This document shows positions 24,101 to 35,800 of a stretch of 64,000 nucleotides of DNA, one piece after another. Every line of letters begins with the position of its first letter. The first letter of the stretch is position 1. The notes under the pieces were generated by a model, which was given only the letters and a program-made list of their open reading frames with translations, made no database searches and was not told where the DNA came from. Made by a program: the position numbers and the translations under genes. The stretch spans positions 30,173,629 through 30,237,628 of the forward strand of contig OW203764.1 in the NCBI GenBank assembly GCA_934045905.1. The letters run 5' to 3'. The DNA comes from Leuctra nigra (taxonomy: Eukaryota > Arthropoda > Insecta > Plecoptera > Leuctridae).

Positions 24101-27100
24101 GGGAATTATTATAATTTATACATTTGAATGACGTCATTTCCGGTCTCATAAATAGGAAAATTCTATTTGTACTGTTCATATTCCATAGAGATGGCCTTCC
24201 GAATCGTTTGACGCTAGTTTCATACCGATTTGTCTACCAGTTTTTGAGATATGACGATACTTCCGGTTTAAAAATGGCGGCTGAAATCTCTGACCCCTTG
24301 AAGTATATTTTAAACATGATTACAATTTTATAAGCTGTCTCAAATAGTATATTTATTGCATCAAAATAAAAATTTGTGAGTTTATTAAAATGTGTGACGT
24401 CATTTCCGGTTTAGGTATGGGAAACTGCAAATATTATTGATGATAATACATAAAGTTGACCGTCTAAATTGTTTTGCGCTGGTTTCGTTGAAATCTATTT
24501 AGCCGTTATTGAGATATGATGTCACTTCCGGTTTCAAAATGGCGGCTTCCGGTTGGTTTTATAACAAGTCACATGAGACGTCAAAAGTACATACGTTACA
24601 TAAATATCAAAATAATCGGATCAACCTTTGTTGCCAAAAAGCCAATCGATGTATTTCAAATTTCATTACGTCATTTCCGGTTTCTTTAACATAATGTTTA
24701 GTCTTTTGCTCCTTATCATGCATATAGATGACCGTCTGAATCGTTTGGCGCAATTTTCGTTCCAATCGGTCCAGCCGTTGACGAGATATGACGTCACTTC
24801 CGGTTTCAAAATGGCGGCACAAAAAATTCATGGGGTAAAGGTTAAATCAGACGCCAAAAGTGCACACGTGGTAAAAATGTGGGATCAATCGGTTCAGCCG
24901 TTTAGGCTGTGGCCTGTTTACCGGATTTGAATTCCAGGAGACTACTACTACTACTACTGAGATTATTATTGTTATTATTATTATTATTATGAAAACCGCC
25001 CTAAAACACTGTTTTCACGGCCCTCTAGCGCGCAAAGGGCGTAACCTATTGTTCCCAAATTTGGTATATGTTGTAGGGTGGGCCATAGCTCGAAATTAAG
25101 ATATATCGCAACAATGTGAGATTTTCCAATTTTAAGATCCAGTAGGCCGAAAATGCCACTTTGATGCTTACAGTAAAAGTGGGTTTGCTCCAGCCTTTTT
25201 AAATGAGTGTGTGCGCGCGCCGTACGACTTGGCTGGCGTGGAGCGACCGCTCCACTAGATTAGTATTAATTTTTTTATAATTCCCATAGTGAGAATTGAG
25301 AATAAAAACATAATATAGGATAGTATGGAAATGTGAAATCTTATCCCATCACATCCCATACCATCCCATTCCTTAGATTTTTTTATGAAGGTATCAACAA
25401 ATAAATTTAAATATTCGGAGATTTATAATAATAATATTTTATGATATCACGATTATCATGAATATCAATATCATGGAAAAAGTCAGTACCTAATGAAAAG
25501 TTAAAATTACTACCGCTTTTGTTACTCTGGGGCTGGATTCACAAAAGGTATTATCTGGCTAATACGTATTATCTTTTGATTTAATACCAGAAACACCATG
25601 TTAAATGAAAGATAATACAAAAGATAGTACGTATTAAGAGATAATACGTACTATCTTTGGTATTATCTTTCATTTAACATGGTGTTTTTGGTATTAAATC
25701 AAAAGATGATACGTATTAGCAGGTACTTATATATTGGACTGTTTGTGCGAACCCCCTCGTTCTCACTCTCTTGACTGACCTGCGCGATGCAGATGAGCGC
25801 GATGAAGACCAGCGCTGCGTTGACAGTCCTCGCCAGATGGAGGTTGATGCGCGGGAAGCAACCCTCCGTGTAGATGCCGTCGTGTCCGTCGTCCTTGACG
25901 TGGCCGATGAGCGCCTTCTGCTGGAGGCTGTCGTGCAGGCAATGTCCCCCAGCGCCGGGCTTGCAGCAACTGTACGGCACCACAGGGGGCAGGATGCTGC
26001 CGTCAGGCTGTACGGACATTCAATACACCGTGTCAGACGGTCGTGCAGGCAGTGTCCCCCAGCGCCGGGCTTGCAGCAACTGTACGGCACCACAGGGGGC
26101 AGGATGCTGCCGTCAGGCTGTACGGACACTCAATACACCGTGTCAGACGGTCGTGCAGGCAGTGTCCCCCAGCGCCGGGCTTGCAGCAACTGTACGGCAC
26201 CACAGGGGGCAGGATGCTGCCGTCAGGCTGTACGGACATTCAATACACTGTGTCAGACTGTCGTGCAGGCAATGTCCCCCAGCGCCGGGCTTGCAGCAAC
26301 TGTACGGCACCACAGGGGGCAGGATGCTGCCGTCAGGCTGTACGGACATTCAATACACTGTGTCAGACGGTCGTGCAGGCAGTGTCCCCCAGCGCCGGGC
26401 TTGCAGCAACTGTACGGCACCACAGGGGGCAGGATGCTGCCGTCAGGCTGTACGGACACTCAATACACTGTGTCAGACGGTCGTGCAGGCAGTGTCCCCC
26501 AGCGCCGGGCTTGCAGCAACTGTACGGCACCACAGGGGGCAGGATGCTGCCGTCAGGCTGTACGGACACTCAATACACTGTGTCAGACTGTCGTGCAGGC
26601 AATGTCCCCCAGCGCCGGGCTTGCAGCAACTGTACGGCACCACAGGGGGCAGGATGCTGCCGTCAGGCTGTACGGACATTCAATACACTGTGTCAGACTG
26701 TCGTGCAGGCAATGTCCCCCAGCGCCGGGCTTGCAGCAACTGTACGGCACCACAGGGGGCAGGATACTGCCGTCAGGCTGTACGGACATTCAATACACTG
26801 TGTCAGACTGTCGTGCAGGCAATGTCCCCCAGCGCCGGGCTTGCAGCAACTGTACGGTACCACAGGGGGCAGGATGCTGCCGTCAGGCTGTACGGACATT
26901 CAATACACTGTGTCAGGCTGTCGTGCAGGCAGTGTCCCCCAGCGCCGGGCTTGCAGCAACTGTACGGCACCACAGGGGGCAGGATGCTGCCGTCAGGCTG
27001 TACGGACATTCAATACACTGTGTCAGGCTGTCGTGCAGGCAATGTCCCCCAGCGCCGGGCTTGCAGCAACTGTACGGCACCACAGGGGGCAAGATGCTGC

Positions 27101-30100
27101 CGTCAGGCTGTACGGACATTCAATACACTGTGTCAGGCTGTCGTGCAGGCAATGTCCCCCAGCGCCGGGCTTGCAGCAACTGTACGGCACCACAGGGGGC
27201 AGGATGCTGCCGTCAGGCTGTACGGACATTCAATACACTGTGTCAGACTGTCGTGCAGGCAGTGTCCCCCAGCGCCGGGCTTGCAGCAACTGTACGGCAC
27301 CACAGGGGGCAGGATGCTGCCGTCAGCTGTACGGACATTCAATACACTGTGTCAGACTGTCGTGCAGGCAGTGTCCCCCAGCGCCGGGCTTGCAGCAACT
27401 GTACGGCACCACAGGGGGCAGGATGCTGCCGTCAGGCTGTACGGACATTCAATACACTGTGTCAGACTGTCGTGCAGGCAGTGTCCCCCAGCGCCGGGCT
27501 TGCAGCAACTGTACGGCACCACAGGGGGCAGGATGCTGCCGTCAGGCTGTACGGACATTCAATACACTGTGTCAGGCTGTCGTGCAGGCAATGTCCCCCA
27601 GCGCCGGGCTTGCAGCAACTGTACGGCACCACAGGGGGCAGGATGCTGCCGTCAGGCTGTACGGACATTCAATACACTGTGTCAGGTTGTCGTGCAGGCA
27701 ATGTCCCCCAGCGCCGGGCTTGCAGCAACTGTACGGCACCACAGGGGGCAGGATGCTGCCGTCAGGCTGTACGGACATTCAATACACTGTGTCAGACTGT
27801 CGTGCAGGCAATGTCCCCCAGCGCCGGGCTTGCAGCAACTGTACGGCACCACAGGGGGCAGGATGCTGCCGTCAGGCTGTAATATAATATTATCGACATC
27901 ATAGCCCGGAGCAAGTTGGCTCTGTACTGTAGACTTTCATTCCGGAAGCCCGGGTTTGAATCCCAGGTAGAAATTCCATAATGCGTGGTTTCCCTCAGTC
28001 GAATGACAATATTTATGGGACTTTATGACAACGAAAACCTGCATCCAATTTACACTTCTTCTACATTTTCACTACTCTTACTTTTCTTCCCAGTTGTTTT
28101 ATTTTTATAAGCATTCCCATGATCACTAATTCAATTCCTCTCGCCGTTGGAGGCTAATGGAGGGTTCAGTATCCCAGAGCCCACGACAAGCAAAAACATA
28201 GGTAATTACATTTATTGAATAAGTAATATATATTTGCTCTTTTTAAAACAGCATTTCTCTCGAATATTTGGTTTCTTATACTTCTCCCTCCCTAAGTAAA
28301 AACTTATCCAATTTATACTTACTTGTTATTGTTTGCTCTTTGGCATTCAAACATAATCATTGTCATCATCATCGCCGTCGTCGTCGTCATCGTCGTTGTC
28401 ATCGTCGTCGTCATCGTCATAGTAATCGTCATCATCAATCAACACAACACCACGTCGTCTTTAGGTTTGTCCGCTTGTCTCTACTTTCTTGCACTTTTAC
28501 CACCAAAATGATTATTGCTGTACAGACTGGTGAAAAGTGAAGACAGGCGAACCGACATCTTCATCACTAACCTTCATGTAATCCAAGATGGCGTTGGACC
28601 CCTCCTTGATCTGATCGAGTGAGATCCACGGCGTCTGCTTCCAGTCGGTGTGATTGTTGACGCCACAGCAATGTCTGCGCGGCTGCAGTCTGTCGTAGAC
28701 CTTCTTCCAGGTGGCGTCCTGGAGGTACAGGTTCATGCCCCGAGACATGGAGTCTCGTAGGTAGCAGTGCAGCGAGGTGGAGGCAGCGGGCACTGCGGCC
28801 AGGTATCCAAGAGCTGCGAGCAAGAGAGCATCAGGAAAAGGAACTTTGAACAAAATGCAACATGTTTCTGTTTTGAAGAAATTTTAGTGTATTAGTTCAA
28901 TATTTTTGTAGGGATCGTGAACTTGTAAAAGCTCATTTTATCCATGAACTTTCGCCACCAATTTTGCTACTGTGTTAGGCACTAATTTTGATGATTCGAT
29001 TTCATAATCGATTTCAAACAACGTAAATAGTAATTATGTATGATGCCGTGAAAGATTCTGTAGTTATACACTTCCTTAGTTACTATTATTTTATGCATGT
29101 AACTATACCTGCATGATTTTTTATTTTAAATAATTATTTTTGAATGAATTTGTTTACGGTTTGAAATCACTACTTTTCAGTGCTGTATTAGATTTCACGG
29201 TGGATTTCACATTAATTTTTAAGAAGGTGGCTGGTGTTTTTTTTTCGGAGTGTTTATCTTGGGTTTAAAGTGTAGTAAATACTTAATAATATTAATACCT
29301 ATGATAATACCTTGTAAATGGATAATAAGCTTTAAACTTTAAGCTATAGTCTATGCAGTCTATTTTAGTATCAACCACTACATCAACTTTCCTCAGTGGA
29401 CAGTTTGAACTAGATGAACAATAAATGAGTAAACTTAATAATGCAAGTAATTTCATTCGGTATTATAACGAAATTTCAAACATAGAGAAGTTAGTCATTA
29501 GCCAGTAGAGAGCGAAACATTTTAACAATTCCTTTGATGTTCAATATTGTATGGGGTTTGCTATAAGTTGATACAGTAATGATGTAGGTATGTAATAAAA
29601 GAGTGAAAATGCTATAAATAATCGTGTATAACGAAAATGAGATCATTTCGGTCTGAAATCAATTCACAGCCATATTGTAAAACTAGGAAAACGCTCAGTG
29701 TAACGCGTTGGTGAGCGAGCACGGGGACATGCAAATTCTCGAACCGGAAATGCGTACACAAGCACAGAAAACATATACATCCATATTGAATTGAAATATG
29801 ATAACTCAATCAACACAACATATTATTATGCTTTTCATTGAAACTTGAAAATAACATCTAAGCATCTAAGAACCCTGGTTAAAATAAAACAAATCGGATT
29901 CAATCCAATTGGCACTGGAAAACATTCATTTTGATACTTCATTACTGACAGATATTAAAAATGTTAATAAGTTCATACGTTCTTAACTGATTGGGATGAA
30001 ATTTTGTAAAATAAGAGACAATGTTGGTCTTAATGATCATGCAAAATATGAGTTTGATCTGAATTATCGAAGACCGTTTTCATTTTTCAGCCTATCAGGA

Positions 30101-31656
30101 GATATTTATTTAAATTTTAACCAATTAATGGATTTCAAAAAAATTATGGTCTGCAAACAGAGAAGGTTGGTTAACATGTGTGCAAAATTTCAGCTAGATC
30201 AAAGTAAAACTCTGACCTGTATAGCCAAAATATGAATTTGATCAGATTTATCGAATACCATTTTCATTTTTCAACCTATCAGGAGATGTTTATTTCAATT
30301 TTAACCAATGAATGGATTTTAAAAAAATTTGGGGCCTGCAAACAGAAAAGGTTGTCTCTACATGTGTGCAAAATTTCAGATCGATCGAAGAAAAACTCTG
30401 ACCTGTACAGCCTCACCCAACAGAAAAAAAAAAAAAAAAAAAAAAACAGAGGTCCGTGCCAAATGAGCCGAAAGGAGACGCTCGCTACGCTCGCTCAAAT
30501 TATTTAATTTTTGTAATAGAATAAGGGGCCCGGGCGATCTACATGGGAAACACAAAATATCTATAGTGTGAAATAGCTTTATTTTGATGTCAAATTGTTT
30601 TTCTTTAAGGAGAAGAGGTAAGCAATAAATTTTTTTTTAAATATCTGTTGAGTTTTTTGAGTAAAAAAATTTCCACATGTTGTAACTATTTTTAATAACT
30701 AAAAATGATTTAGTCAAGTTATTTCAAGAAATGATTTCAACTGTAGGTTGTAAATAAAGCATGTGTATCTTTAATCCTTGATTACTCCAAAACGTATTTC
30801 TGAATGTTCATGTACCGTTGCCGAAGAACTATCCAAAGAAAATTCTTCATTTTTTTCTCATTAGATAGCTAAGGCCGGGTAGGACCAACTTTGGATTAGC
30901 TAACTATCGATAGTTAGTGGGCAAATAGCCAATGAATCCAGTTGGCGCGAATTCCACAGCCAATAGATTCACTAAATTCCGCTAATCATTGGTAGTTAAC
31001 TTAATCCAAAGTTGGTCCCACCCGGCCTAATAGATGAAGTGCTAAAAAAAAATCACAAAAAAATATAGATTGTTTCTGCAATATATTGAAGTATGATAAT
31101 AATAATAAAAAATAATAATAAAAAATAAGAAATAATAATTTCTACGAAAGTATTCATGCTAGTAGCATAATTCTACTACAGTGCCTTCATAAGACATACC
31201 TATAACTAAATGTAAAAAAATAATGGTTGAGTTTGCCTGAATAAAAACTGTGTAACAGGAACATAAAAATAGCAAATTTATAACATTGTAAAGGGTATCC
31301 CTAAAAAAGAACTTATGCTAGCACCAACCAAGCAAGATGCAAACAACAGCCGAGATGAGCCAGATGATCATCTCACACCTCTGACACGTCCTCATCGTCG
31401 GCGACGTGTAGACGAAGGCGAGGTGCCTCCCCTTGCATCCGACCAGCGTGACGTAGAGGCCGAAGAGCGCGAGGACGCCGAGCAGGACGAACACTTGGAA
31501 GGCGTCAGTGGGATGGAGGTCGCGCAAGAGGCACAACGAGCATGACAGGCAGATCGCCATCAGGCACAAGCCGAGGAAACATGATGTTAAGTTGAGTGTT
31601 GGAATGAAGTAGATCTTTCGTTCGCCTCGCAATGTAGTTGGAAATTGGAATCCCAT
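21139..31656 (-). CDS. Tetraspanin, peripherin/RDS-like (4 coding exons)
   Basis: Exons on the minus strand are 31656-31329, 28813-28572, 26007-25780 and 21318-21139. Junction phases agree and give 325 residues. TM1 is near 22-44, TM2 near 53-73, TM3 near 96-118 (split by intron 1) and TM4 near 252-280 (split by intron 3). The large extracellular loop has the CCG motif at 158-160, VPYSCC ending at 205, C213 and EGC at 239-240. HCCGVNNHTDWKQTPWIS resembles the peripherin-2/ROM1 branch, whose proteins shape photoreceptor discs; the role here is not known. It is a plasma-membrane or vesicle scaffold protein by family. It is head to head with PFAS. The oddity is exon 3: its first 79 bases are repeated many times upstream (25930-27880), each copy with its own acceptor-like AG. 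I chose the innermost acceptor (exon start 26007), because reading through the array hits stops. Confidence 0.85.
21409..21434 (+). repeat. (ATC)n microsatellite
   Basis: Uninterrupted ATC triplets in tetraspanin intron 3, just upstream of exon 4 in the gene direction. Confidence 0.9.
21625..22781 (+). mobile_element. Unclassified repeat with CTAG 3' end, copy 2
   Basis: Ends match copy 1: TTGAGCGAGTGTAGCGAGCG at the left; GCTCATCAACGCGTTACACAG then AGCGTTTTCCTAG|T at the right. A palindromic MITE (22214-22473) is inserted in it. It lies in tetraspanin intron 3. Confidence 0.72.
22214..22473. mobile_element. Palindromic MITE inside repeat copy 2
   Basis: The inverted ends CAGGGCGATTGTATAACT.. 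and ..AGTTATACAATCGCACTG continue as about 65-bp arms (CTTAGCCGAGATAATGGATC). A CTG flanks both sides and may be a 3-bp duplication. No ORF. Confidence 0.8.
22912..25260 (-). mobile_element. HP-PAL composite element, copy B
   Basis: Read on the minus strand: TCTAGT hairpin (GTGGAGCG..CGCTCCAC), GCCAAGTC, head block, then CCGGAAGTGACGTCA-type sites (plus-strand spans 24789-24803, 24395-24409, 24129-24143 and decayed ones). It ends with a palindrome (arms 22912-23034 and 23124-23246, 89-bp centre). The outer end next to 22912 is ragged: the other arm continues with GTGTAAAAA and GGAGTGATATCCCC words to about 23305. The whole copy sits in tetraspanin intron 3. Confidence 0.78.
25558..25720. mobile_element. 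Near-perfect palindrome, hairpin MITE
   Basis: About 80-bp arms (GCTAATACGTATTATC.. with ..GATACGTATTAGC) around a 7-nt centre (AAGAGAT). Shorter repeats of GATAATAC/GTATTATC lie within the arms. It lies about 60 bp from exon 3 of the tetraspanin gene, in intron 3. Confidence 0.85.
25930..27880 (-). repeat. 110-bp minisatellite derived from a tetraspanin exon
   Basis: There are seventeen full units (one 109 bp, with a deletion at about 27327) plus an 81-bp partial unit, nearly identical. Each unit on the minus strand is the first 79 bases of exon 3 (encoding PDGSILPPVVPYSCCKPGAG and on) plus about 30 bases ending TGTCCGTACAG. These 30 bases include CTGAC, a possible branch point, and the AG acceptor. 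The outermost unit is entered through a different, intron-like ATATTATATTACAG. Since 110 is not divisible by three, translation through the array shifts frame and meets a stop in the second unit. The long plus-strand frames here are artefacts. Confidence 0.95.
27905..28025 (+). mobile_element. tRNA-derived SINE, second family
   Basis: The core is GGAGCAAGTTGGCTC, then about 30 bases on a B-box-like GGGTTTGAATCCC, then TTTCCCTCAGTCGAATGACA. The same order (core, B box, TTCCTCAGTCGA) is found on the minus strand at 60175-60045, so this is a dispersed family. It abuts the 110-bp array. Confidence 0.65.
28361..28440 (+). repeat. (GTC/ATC)n microsatellite
   Basis: An imperfect trinucleotide tract of ATC, GTC and GTT units in tetraspanin intron 2. 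Confidence 0.85.
29165..29275 (-). repeat. Remnant of an HP-PAL palindrome arm
   Basis: It contains CTACTTTTCAGTGCTG, GGTGGCTGGTGTTTTT and CGGAGTGTTT in the same order as a right arm of copies B and C. Single arm only, degraded. It lies in tetraspanin intron 1. Confidence 0.55.
29683..30498 (-). mobile_element. Unclassified repeat with CTAG 3' end, copy 3
   Basis: The reverse orientation of copy 1: CTAGGAAAACGCTCAGTGTAACG at the low-coordinate end and CGCTCGCTACGCTCGCTCAA at the high-coordinate end. Internal repeats with CGATCGAAGAAAAACTCTGACC and an A22-like tract. It lies in tetraspanin intron 1. Confidence 0.72.
30870..31030. mobile_element. MITE, TTAGGCCGGGT termini
   Basis: The inverted ends TAAGGCCGGGTAGGACCAAC and GTTGGTCCCACCCGGCCTAA extend to about 45 bp (CTTTGGATTA). 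161 bp, no ORF, in tetraspanin intron 1. Confidence 0.8.
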
Positions 31657-31920
31657 CTCTGATTTGAAGCTATTCGTCGTTCAGCGACTGTATTTTGATT
31701 TTTACTTTATAACAGTCACTTAGTAACGAAGTCTACATTTTGGCTGTTACCAAAGAACAATGTGAAACAATGGCTTAAAAATACATAAAATGAAAATAAA
31801 ACGTAATGCCGAACTATACTTGTATTTTTTTTTTACCTACCTCTTATAGGTAAAATAATCCATACGTGGAATTTGTCTCCTAAGTAGAAAATGTTAATTG
31901 AGTCGATCAATTATGGTATT

Positions 31921-32038
31921 GGTATAAACGAGATGTCCGCACGGATAAAAACCTGATAAGGTAAACGAAGGAAGGAAGTATTTTCTTTATTTACCTACCT
32001 GATCAGGTTTTTATCGTGCGTACATCTCGTCTATTACC
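31921..32038. mobile_element. MITE in the tetraspanin/PFAS spacer
   Basis: The inverted ends GGTATAAACGAGATGT.. and ..ACATCTCGTCTATTACC share the core ATAAAAACCTGAT. It sits between two divergent genes, 265 bp from the tetraspanin start codon, so it may lie in promoter DNA. Confidence 0.75.
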
Positions 32039-32189
32039 TTTTAAGCTTTTTAGTGAAACACCAAACAACTAAGTACAAAGATAATGTAAACTATCTATAT
32101 TTGTGGTGTGTACTTACGTGTTCTTCATTATTTATTGCGTAATCGAATTCTACCGCGGATTTGTGTTGTTGTGAAACGAAAGCTGCGTG

Positions 32190-32229
32190 CGCAACTTTTC
32201 CACATGGAGCGGCTCTCTTCAGTCAACAG
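32190..32229 (+). other. Putative PFAS non-coding first exon (3' end)
   Basis: TTCAGTCAACAG|GTGGGT is a good donor at 32229/32230. It could join the acceptor TTATTTGCAG|TTGG (exon start 32799), which lies 25 bp before the PFAS ATG. The transcription start cannot be placed. Inference only. Confidence 0.4.
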
Positions 32230-32823
32230 GTGGGTGTAACATTCGCGGCTGTTGGTTTTATTGTGTTGTTTTAATATTGTAAACAATATTAATTATCCAT
32301 TTGATGTGTTTTATATATTTATTTTCTGTGTACCAATACTGTTTGTCTTAATCGCCTGGTAGGTAGGCCGTATCACAATAACAAAGTAAAAACGTGGGCC
32401 ATTCATTTTTAACCTTATTTGAGTTTGACTCGTTTTTATGATGTGAATAGCATGTAAACAACATTCTATGGCAATAACCTGTTATTGTTATAAATGAATT
32501 ATAGTGCTTGTTATTATTAGCAAACCAAATATTATTACTCACATTAGTCAAACCAACTCGTCACTGTGTTTCAATACTTGTAAACAAGTTTGCTAATGGC
32601 AAAGATAATCAGGGTTAGAAGTCAAGATGATGACAATAATTTGATAACCTTTGTTGCAAAGTTCACTGCCCTGTATTAAGATACATCATCTCCCCTGTTT
32701 AGTTCCATTTAGACGTTTAAGTGCATTACAATAACATTTAAGACTACATACTTTCAATTTAAAGCAATTTAAAAGTAAATTGATACTGTTATTTGCAGTT
32801 GGTAAACTTGCACAGTTCTTGCG

Positions 32824-35800
32824 ATGGCCATCTTACGCTGGTATCGGTACCCTGGCTTGGCTGAAAATCACCTTACACGCAAGCTTAATCTCCTGAAGCA
32901 AGCTAGTCCACTTGTGGGCTGCTTGCAAGCTGAACTCTGCTTCAACGTCGAGTTGGAAGCTGACTCGCAACTCACGAAGGAAGAGTTGGAACGACTTCGA
33001 TGGATCTTGTCTTCGGTGTTTGAACCCCACAACCTCACCGAACACCCTCGGCTTGTGCCAAGAAAACAATCTACCAGCCTCCTTGTAGAGATCGGTCCCA
33101 GGTATGCTAAACTCGCTACATACTACGAGGGGATTTAGTAGTAAAATTACTTTTGTGAATAAGTGGATACTACCATCTTGCCACTTTTCTTCATACAGTC
33201 TGTTAGTAGGTACCTACCCACTACCTACCTACTCTTCTTCTGCCTTTCAGTTGGTCATTTGAGTTGAAATGATTTGACTGAACATCCATATTATTTATAG
33301 GAAGGTAAACAAATCATGTGTTGGATGCTCTAATGTTTTTATTTCTGTAGGTAAGGTACTTTCATCTTTGATATTGGTACTTCGATACATTTAGTGTAGG
33401 TACACTTGGCACATTTAAAATTGATCGGTGAGCAAATTTGAATGACTGCTGGTCATGTCCCATAACCAATCAAAGCTTGTTATTATCATTGAAATGTGAG
33501 GTAACCTACTAGAGTGAGACAAGGAGATCGCTTGGACTGACTTCTGATGGTGCGATCTAACATTTTTCAGCCAATCAGATTTATTGAACGATCAATTTTT
33601 AATGTGCCAAGTGTACCTACACTCGTAAAAGTAATAAACGGTATTCAAAAGAAATGATTGGCTGATAAAGGTTTGATTGATGGCCTCATCCCATGAAGTC
33701 TGGGCTAACGCATTCAACACATAGAGTTACTAGTAGGTGAGCTCTGATTTCATTGATAATAATAACAAGGATTGATTGTCAAGGTACCTAACCAGCAGCC
33801 AATTCGTATCGTTCAAATACCGTTTTTACTTGGTCCAAGTGTACCTACCTGTTAAACTTACAGAACCTACCCAATTGTAATACAAGCCTTTTCCAAAATA
33901 TTTGTGTATTCACAAGGTATTTACTATATCAATTATGAAAATATATCAGTTTCCAAATATTTTTTTAATACAGAGTCATTTTAAACGCAATTTCTCGAAA
34001 TAAAAGTTACATCTAGCAATCGCCTAGAAATGCACAAAATGAGTTTCTGTAAACAAAAAATTCCGGGGCTAAGCGGCTGCTGGAGGGCCCTCCCCCCAGG
34101 CCCCCATTGTCTCCCTAAGCAATCGTATTTCCCGTCATACTTATTTTATGCGCCTGAGTGGTCCGCAAGATATAAAATTGTGTTGTATTGTAAGTGGTCC
34201 ACGAGGTCCAAAAGGTTGGCGACTGCTGAGACAGAAGATATAGAAGATGATGTAGGAGAGAGTGATGTGTCAGGACTAGCCAGCAGAGATCATTGAAGTG
34301 AATGCCTAAGATTCTAGGAGGCCCTCCCCCCCCCCCCTCCCTCTCAGCGACCCGATATTGTGTTGTAAATGGGCGACAAATATTTATTATTAAAGGAATT
34401 GAGCAATATTATTTCTCTGTTACAGACTGAACTTCTCAACTGCATTCTCCAGCAATGCCGTCTCCATCTGTCATTCCATCGGTCTCCTTCAGGTCACCCG
34501 CTTGGAGGTGTCCACTCGCTACTTGATCGGATGGCATCAAGAAGGATTGACTATAAGTCCGTTGACAGAAGAGAAACTGATCACGGCACTCCACGATCGC
34601 ATGACAGAGTGTCGTTATTGGAAACCGGTTGAGAGCTTTGTGCCGACTTGGAAAGCGGAACCGTGGTTTCATGTTGACGTAATGAAGAATGGTCGAAAAG
34701 CTTTGGAGGATGTTAACTCTCATTTGGGTCAGTACTAAGAGAAGTATAATTGGATTTAGCAGGCAAAATGAAGGTTACTATGAAGTTTACTTAAATTCTA
34801 ATCTCTGATATCGCAATATTTTTAGTTTTGATTTGAGAACAAATCAAGCTCAATCCCAGAATCTATTTTGAACCATTTTTAGTACAACTTAGACAGTGAA
34901 AGTCTGACAAAACCACTCCACATTTTTCTTGTAATATTCAGAAGTCAGAACTGTCAACTGGTATTACTTGTTCTTGATTTTCTGTAGTAGGTACTACTTG
35001 AAATATTTGGTTGGAAAAGCGTCTAGACAAAATACTGAAACAAAATTACCTGAGATGCACCTACTCTGCACGTCAGTTATGGAAATGATGCATGCAGTGT
35101 TTAGTTTTGATTTTCAATTAGAATATCTATGTGTACAAAAGACCAATATAATTACAAGAGTTCCTACTTTTATTTTATTTTTATAGTGCTCAGTAAGGCT
35201 TTTTCTGATAGGTACCTATACAAACTTCTGACTTACAAAATGTATTTTTACACATATTTTTTAATTATACTTATGTATGCATTTTTGTGTGTTTTAGGAC
35301 TGTCATTTGACAAGTGGGATCTGGACTTCTACACTGAATTGTTCCGAGAAAAGTTAAAGCGTAACCCGACCAGCGTAGAGTGCTTTGATTTGGCTCAGTC
35401 AAACAGCGAACACAGCCGCCATTGGTTCTTCAAGGTTCGTTGACATCATGTACTATTATGCATGAGAATATGACTTTTAACATCCCTAACTACATGACTT
35501 GAAATACTTTAGGGTGAAATGGTGATCGACGGAAAGAAGAAAATTGCTTCGCTCTTGGACATGATTATTAAAACTCAGTCGACGTCGAATGACAACAATG
35601 TTGTAAAGTTCAGTGACAACAGCAGGTAAGAAATAGGATGGAAATACAAAACCTTAGAAATGATTGCCTCTTATGTTTGTTTTAACTTAATTTCATAGGA
35701 GATCCTCAACTCTTCCAGTTTTGATTGACGATAATGGACAATACCATATTTTTAACATTTTAGTTAACTTTCAATGAATTGACAACATTACGTGTGTGCA

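Noticed and set aside
25930..27880. CRISPR array
   Set aside because: The repeats are directly adjacent with no unique spacers, and this is a eukaryotic genome.
25771..27904. Three long plus-strand frames (614-703 codons) over the 110-bp array
   Set aside because: The unit lacks stops in all plus frames and its length is not a multiple of three, so each frame repeats the same three peptides. The real coding sense is the minus-strand tetraspanin exon.
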